DNA from: Actinomycetota bacterium
GTDB lineage: Bacteria; Actinomycetota; Acidimicrobiia; Acidimicrobiales; Iamiaceae
NCBI GenBank assembly: GCA_018268545.1
Contig: JAFDWI010000136.1
Coordinates: 1 to 7,382 of the forward strand
Direction of reading: 5' to 3'
DNA: 7,382 bases
A program made the position numbers and the translations under genes. Numbering within the stretch: the first letter of the stretch is position 1; each line of letters starts with the position of its first letter. The notes under the pieces are model-generated. The model did not search any database. It was not told the origin of the DNA and saw only the letters and a program-made list of their open reading frames with translations. This document shows positions 5,272 through 7,382 of the stretch, piece by piece.

Positions 5272-6441
5272 GTGGCGGCACCAGCAACGATCGCGGAGAA
5301 CCCGGCGGCTCCGCCGGTCGGGATCACATCGGACTATCGGCCCGCACTCGACGGCATCCGCTGCATCGCGGTGTGGATCGTGATGATCTTCCACATCGGC
5401 ATCGGGGGCGGGATCGTCGTCGTGAACGGTGGCTGGCTCGGGGTCGACATGTTCTTCGTTCTCAGCGGCTACCTGATCACGTCGCTGTTGCTCACCGAAC
5501 GTCACCGTCACCGGCGGATCAGCCTGAAGCGTTTCTATGCGCGGCGATTTCTCCGACTTGCACCGTTGTCGATCGCGCTCGTCGGGCTCGTCTCGGCGGT
5601 GACGATGCTCGGACTCTCCCACGCGACGTCACTGTGGATCACCCACCACGGGGCCGTGGCGATCGTGCTCTACTACGCGAACTGGTGGGACATCCGACAC
5701 AAGGGGATGCTCGGTTCGCTGTCGCACGCCTGGTCGCTGTCGGTCGAGGAGCAGTTCTATTTCGTGTGGCCGGTCATGGTCGTCGCCGCCTTCGCCGTGG
5801 CACGCCGGCACGCCCGCAAGATCCTGATCGGCGCCACCGCAGCGAGCGTCGTGGCGATCGGGGTGGGTCGACGGGCCTGGTGGTTGTCGCGCACCGGGCC
5901 GGGCACCTCCGGTGGCGCGATGATCGACGCGTGGGCGGTGTTCTTCCGGAGTTCACTGTGGCGCGGCGACGGTCTGCTCTGCGGTTGTCTGGTCGCGTTG
6001 TTGCTGCATCGCCGATCCGTCTCGACTCGGGCACAGCGGCTCGTCACGGCGGTGGCGATCCCGTCAGCGATGATCGCCGTGTTGATCGTTTCGGCCGCGC
6101 ATTTCGGTATCTGGACGCCATGGGTGTACTTCATGCCCGAATGGGGCCTGAGCACGTTCAACGTGTGTATCGCGATCATCATCGCAGCACTCGTGATGGC
6201 ACCGCACTCGATCGGCGCACGGGTCCTCTCGCTCCGACCGCTGACGTGGTGTGGAAGACGGGCGTACGGGATCTACCTGGTGAGCCCGCTCGTCATCGCG
6301 GTTTTGGCCCAGCGTTTCAAGATGACGCGGTGGGCCCTCGAGGTTCCGGCGATCGTCGCAACCCTCGTCGTCGCCGGGTTGTCGTACCGCTACTTCGAGA
6401 CACCGTTCCTGCGACTCAAGGAGCGATTCTCGTCTCGCTGA
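5272..6441 (+). CDS. Membrane acyltransferase, family 3 (OafA-like)
   Basis: This 389-residue integral membrane protein belongs to the acyltransferase 3 family, whose members O-acylate (often acetylate) sugars of surface polysaccharides, lipids or antibiotics. YRPALDGIRCIAVW (22-35) leads into the first membrane segment, with the conserved histidine at H41. GVDMFFVLSGYLIT (57-70), RFYARRFLRLAP (88-99) and SHAWSLSVEEQFYFVWP (151-167) are family motifs, and ETPFLR (376-381) closes the last helix. About ten hydrophobic segments can be picked out. There is no C-terminal SGNH domain, so this is the stand-alone form. GTG 5272 is chosen because the family core begins about 20 residues later and a -10 box sits just upstream. 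It converges with the glycosyltransferase at a 17-nt gap; both suit cell-envelope glycan work, though they are not co-transcribed. The acyl donor and acceptor are unknown. Confidence 0.93.
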   Translation: MAAPATIAENPAAPPVGITSDYRPALDGIRCIAVWIVMIFHIGIGGGIVVVNGGWLGVDMFFVLSGYLITSLLLTERHRHRRISLKRFYARRFLRLAPLSIALVGLVSAVTMLGLSHATSLWITHHGAVAIVLYYANWWDIRHKGMLGSLSHAWSLSVEEQFYFVWPVMVVAAFAVARRHARKILIGATAASVVAIGVGRRAWWLSRTGPGTSGGAMIDAWAVFFRSSLWRGDGLLCGCLVALLLHRRSVSTRAQRLVTAVAIPSAMIAVLIVSAAHFGIWTPWVYFMPEWGLSTFNVCIAIIIAALVMAPHSIGARVLSLRPLTWCGRRAYGIYLVSPLVIAVLAQRFKMTRWALEVPAIVATLVVAGLSYRYFETPFLRLKERFSSR

Positions 6442-6458
6442 TGCCCCGGGTGCGCGGC

Positions 6459-7382
6459 TCAACCGTCGATGAGCGCTGACACCAGCGCTCGATACCCGGC
6501 ACCGATCGACGCCCAGTCGTAGCTTCCGGCAAGGTCGCGGGCGGCACGGGCACGCGCTTCGGCCGCGTCGGGGTCGGCGAGCACCTCGTCGACCGCTTCG
6601 GCGAAATGTCCCGGTTCGGCGAGCAACAGGTGGACGCGGTCCTCGGCACCGAACCCGCGTGCGCCATACGGTGTCGACACGACGGGGACGCCGTGGCCGA
6701 AGAATTCGACCAGCTTGAGATTCGTACCGGATCCGACCCGCATCGGATTCACCGCCACGTCCGCCGCCGAGAACAGCGCGGACTTCGCCGCGGTCGAGAC
6801 GACGCCAGGGAACATGATGTTGTCCGGCAGGTCACGCGCGGCGAACGCACCGCCGTGTCCACCGACCGAGCAGATCATCAGATCTGGTGATTCCACGGCC
6901 AGTTCCAGGAGGAATTCGGCGGCGTCGATGTTCGGCGGGTGCCAGGACCCGACGAACACGGCCAAACGTCTTGGGAGCGGCGTGCCCCATCCCCAACGGA
7001 AACGTTCGAACCAACGTCGCCGCAACCGTCGACGTTCGGCACCGAACACACCTCGATCGGGAAGGTCGGTTCCGTTCGGAAACACGACGATCGACTCGAC
7101 GTCGCGGCCGTAGGAGGTCCCGAGCCGTCGTGCGTCATCATCGGAGCACGCGGTGACCAGGTCCGCGCCTTGCACGGCCGCCCCCTCGACTCGACGGACC
7201 CGCGCGAGCAGATCCTCGGTAACCGTCGATGGCGCCAGGACCGCCGCCTTGAGGTCGATCTCGACGTTGTGGGTGTTCACGACGACGGGCACATCGATGC
7301 CGAGCCGTTCGATGATCGGGTAGAGATACGGATGCTCGACGATCACGACGTCGGCGGTCCGGACGTGCGCGGCGACGGCGTC
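6459..7382 (-). CDS. Glycosyltransferase, GT4-like, partial (N-terminus off window)
   Basis: This is the C-terminal 307 residues of a GT-B-fold glycosyltransferase that transfers a sugar from a nucleotide donor. Numbering from the right edge, VVVNTHNVEIDLKA (33-46) is an acceptor-domain motif with the HNxE pattern, and VFPNGTD (100-106) is the interdomain linker. VGSWHPPNIDAAEFL (144-158) begins the donor-binding Rossmann domain. GSGTNLKLVEFFGHGVPVV (217-235) is the nucleotide-sugar signature, with the glutamate of the E-x7-E region. The frame is open to the edge (DAVAAHVRTADVV) and GT4 proteins are usually 350-420 residues, so the true start lies outside. The GTG at 7346 is internal: it falls in a beta strand and would delete much of the acceptor domain. 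The likely role is capsule, exopolysaccharide or glycolipid synthesis; sugar specificity cannot be read. Confidence 0.9.
   Translation of the reverse strand, partial: DAVAAHVRTADVVIVEHPYLYPIIERLGIDVPVVVNTHNVEIDLKAAVLAPSTVTEDLLARVRRVEGAAVQGADLVTACSDDDARRLGTSYGRDVESIVVFPNGTDLPDRGVFGAERRRLRRRWFERFRWGWGTPLPRRLAVFVGSWHPPNIDAAEFLLELAVESPDLMICSVGGHGGAFAARDLPDNIMFPGVVSTAAKSALFSAADVAVNPMRVGSGTNLKLVEFFGHGVPVVSTPYGARGFGAEDRVHLLLAEPGHFAEAVDEVLADPDAAEARARAARDLAGSYDWASIGAGYRALVSALIDG

Noticed and set aside
5044..5622. Upstream extension of the HNH reading frame to an ATG at 5622 (369-residue protein)
   Set aside because: The extra 193 codons cross the 10-bp repeat and run antisense through the start of the well-supported acyltransferase; the family core begins right after GTG 5043, which has a Shine-Dalgarno site.
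5037..6479. 480-codon + strand open frame overlapping the acyltransferase
   Set aside because: It is an arginine-rich shadow frame with no domain, caused by high GC; the acyltransferase frame carries all the family motifs.
6459..7346. Complete 295-residue glycosyltransferase starting at GTG 7346
   Set aside because: The same frame continues open to the window edge with coding-like sequence, and the acceptor domain would be badly truncated; the gene is better read as partial.

Overview
This is GC-rich DNA whose genes look actinobacterial. The family I pyrophosphatase keeps the sequence style of mycobacterial Ppa, the small HNH protein belongs to a family widespread in Actinobacteria, and several genes seem to be transcribed without a leader. 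My best guess is the Acidimicrobiia (Ilumatobacter-like marine or soil lineages). That is an inference from general style, not a database match.

Layout, left to right. (1) ppa, inorganic pyrophosphatase, + strand, 2-508. (2) A 139-nt gap with two short tandem repeats. (3) A closely spaced + strand pair: a D-aminoacylase-like amidohydrolase (648-2369) and, 19 nt later, a class V PLP-dependent aminotransferase-fold enzyme (2389-3570). (4) A structured 156-nt gap holding a perfect 18-bp inverted repeat and a canonical G-quadruplex motif. (5) ung, uracil-DNA glycosylase, + strand, 3727-4389. (6) A 123-nt convergent gap with a diverged 21-nt direct repeat and a hairpin. (7) A small HNH endonuclease-family gene on the - strand (4513-5043). 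(8) A 228-nt divergent intergenic region with a degenerate 10-bp tandem repeat. (9) A membrane acyltransferase of the OafA/family 3 type, + strand, 5272-6441. (10) A family 4-like glycosyltransferase on the - strand, converging on it with a 17-nt gap and running off the right edge (6459-7382).

Functionally this is mostly housekeeping and scattered metabolism: pyrophosphate hydrolysis, uracil repair, a probable amino-acid or amide catabolic pair, and two enzymes of the kind used in surface glycan assembly and decoration. I see no phage, transposase, toxin-antitoxin or CRISPR genes, and no set of genes that looks like an undescribed multi-gene system. The unusual signals are non-coding: the phased 10-bp repeat upstream of the acyltransferase, the long palindrome plus G-quadruplex motif upstream of ung, and a recurring TANNNT box 7-9 nt before four start codons. 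Statements about families are from memory and motif reading; no search or folding program was run.
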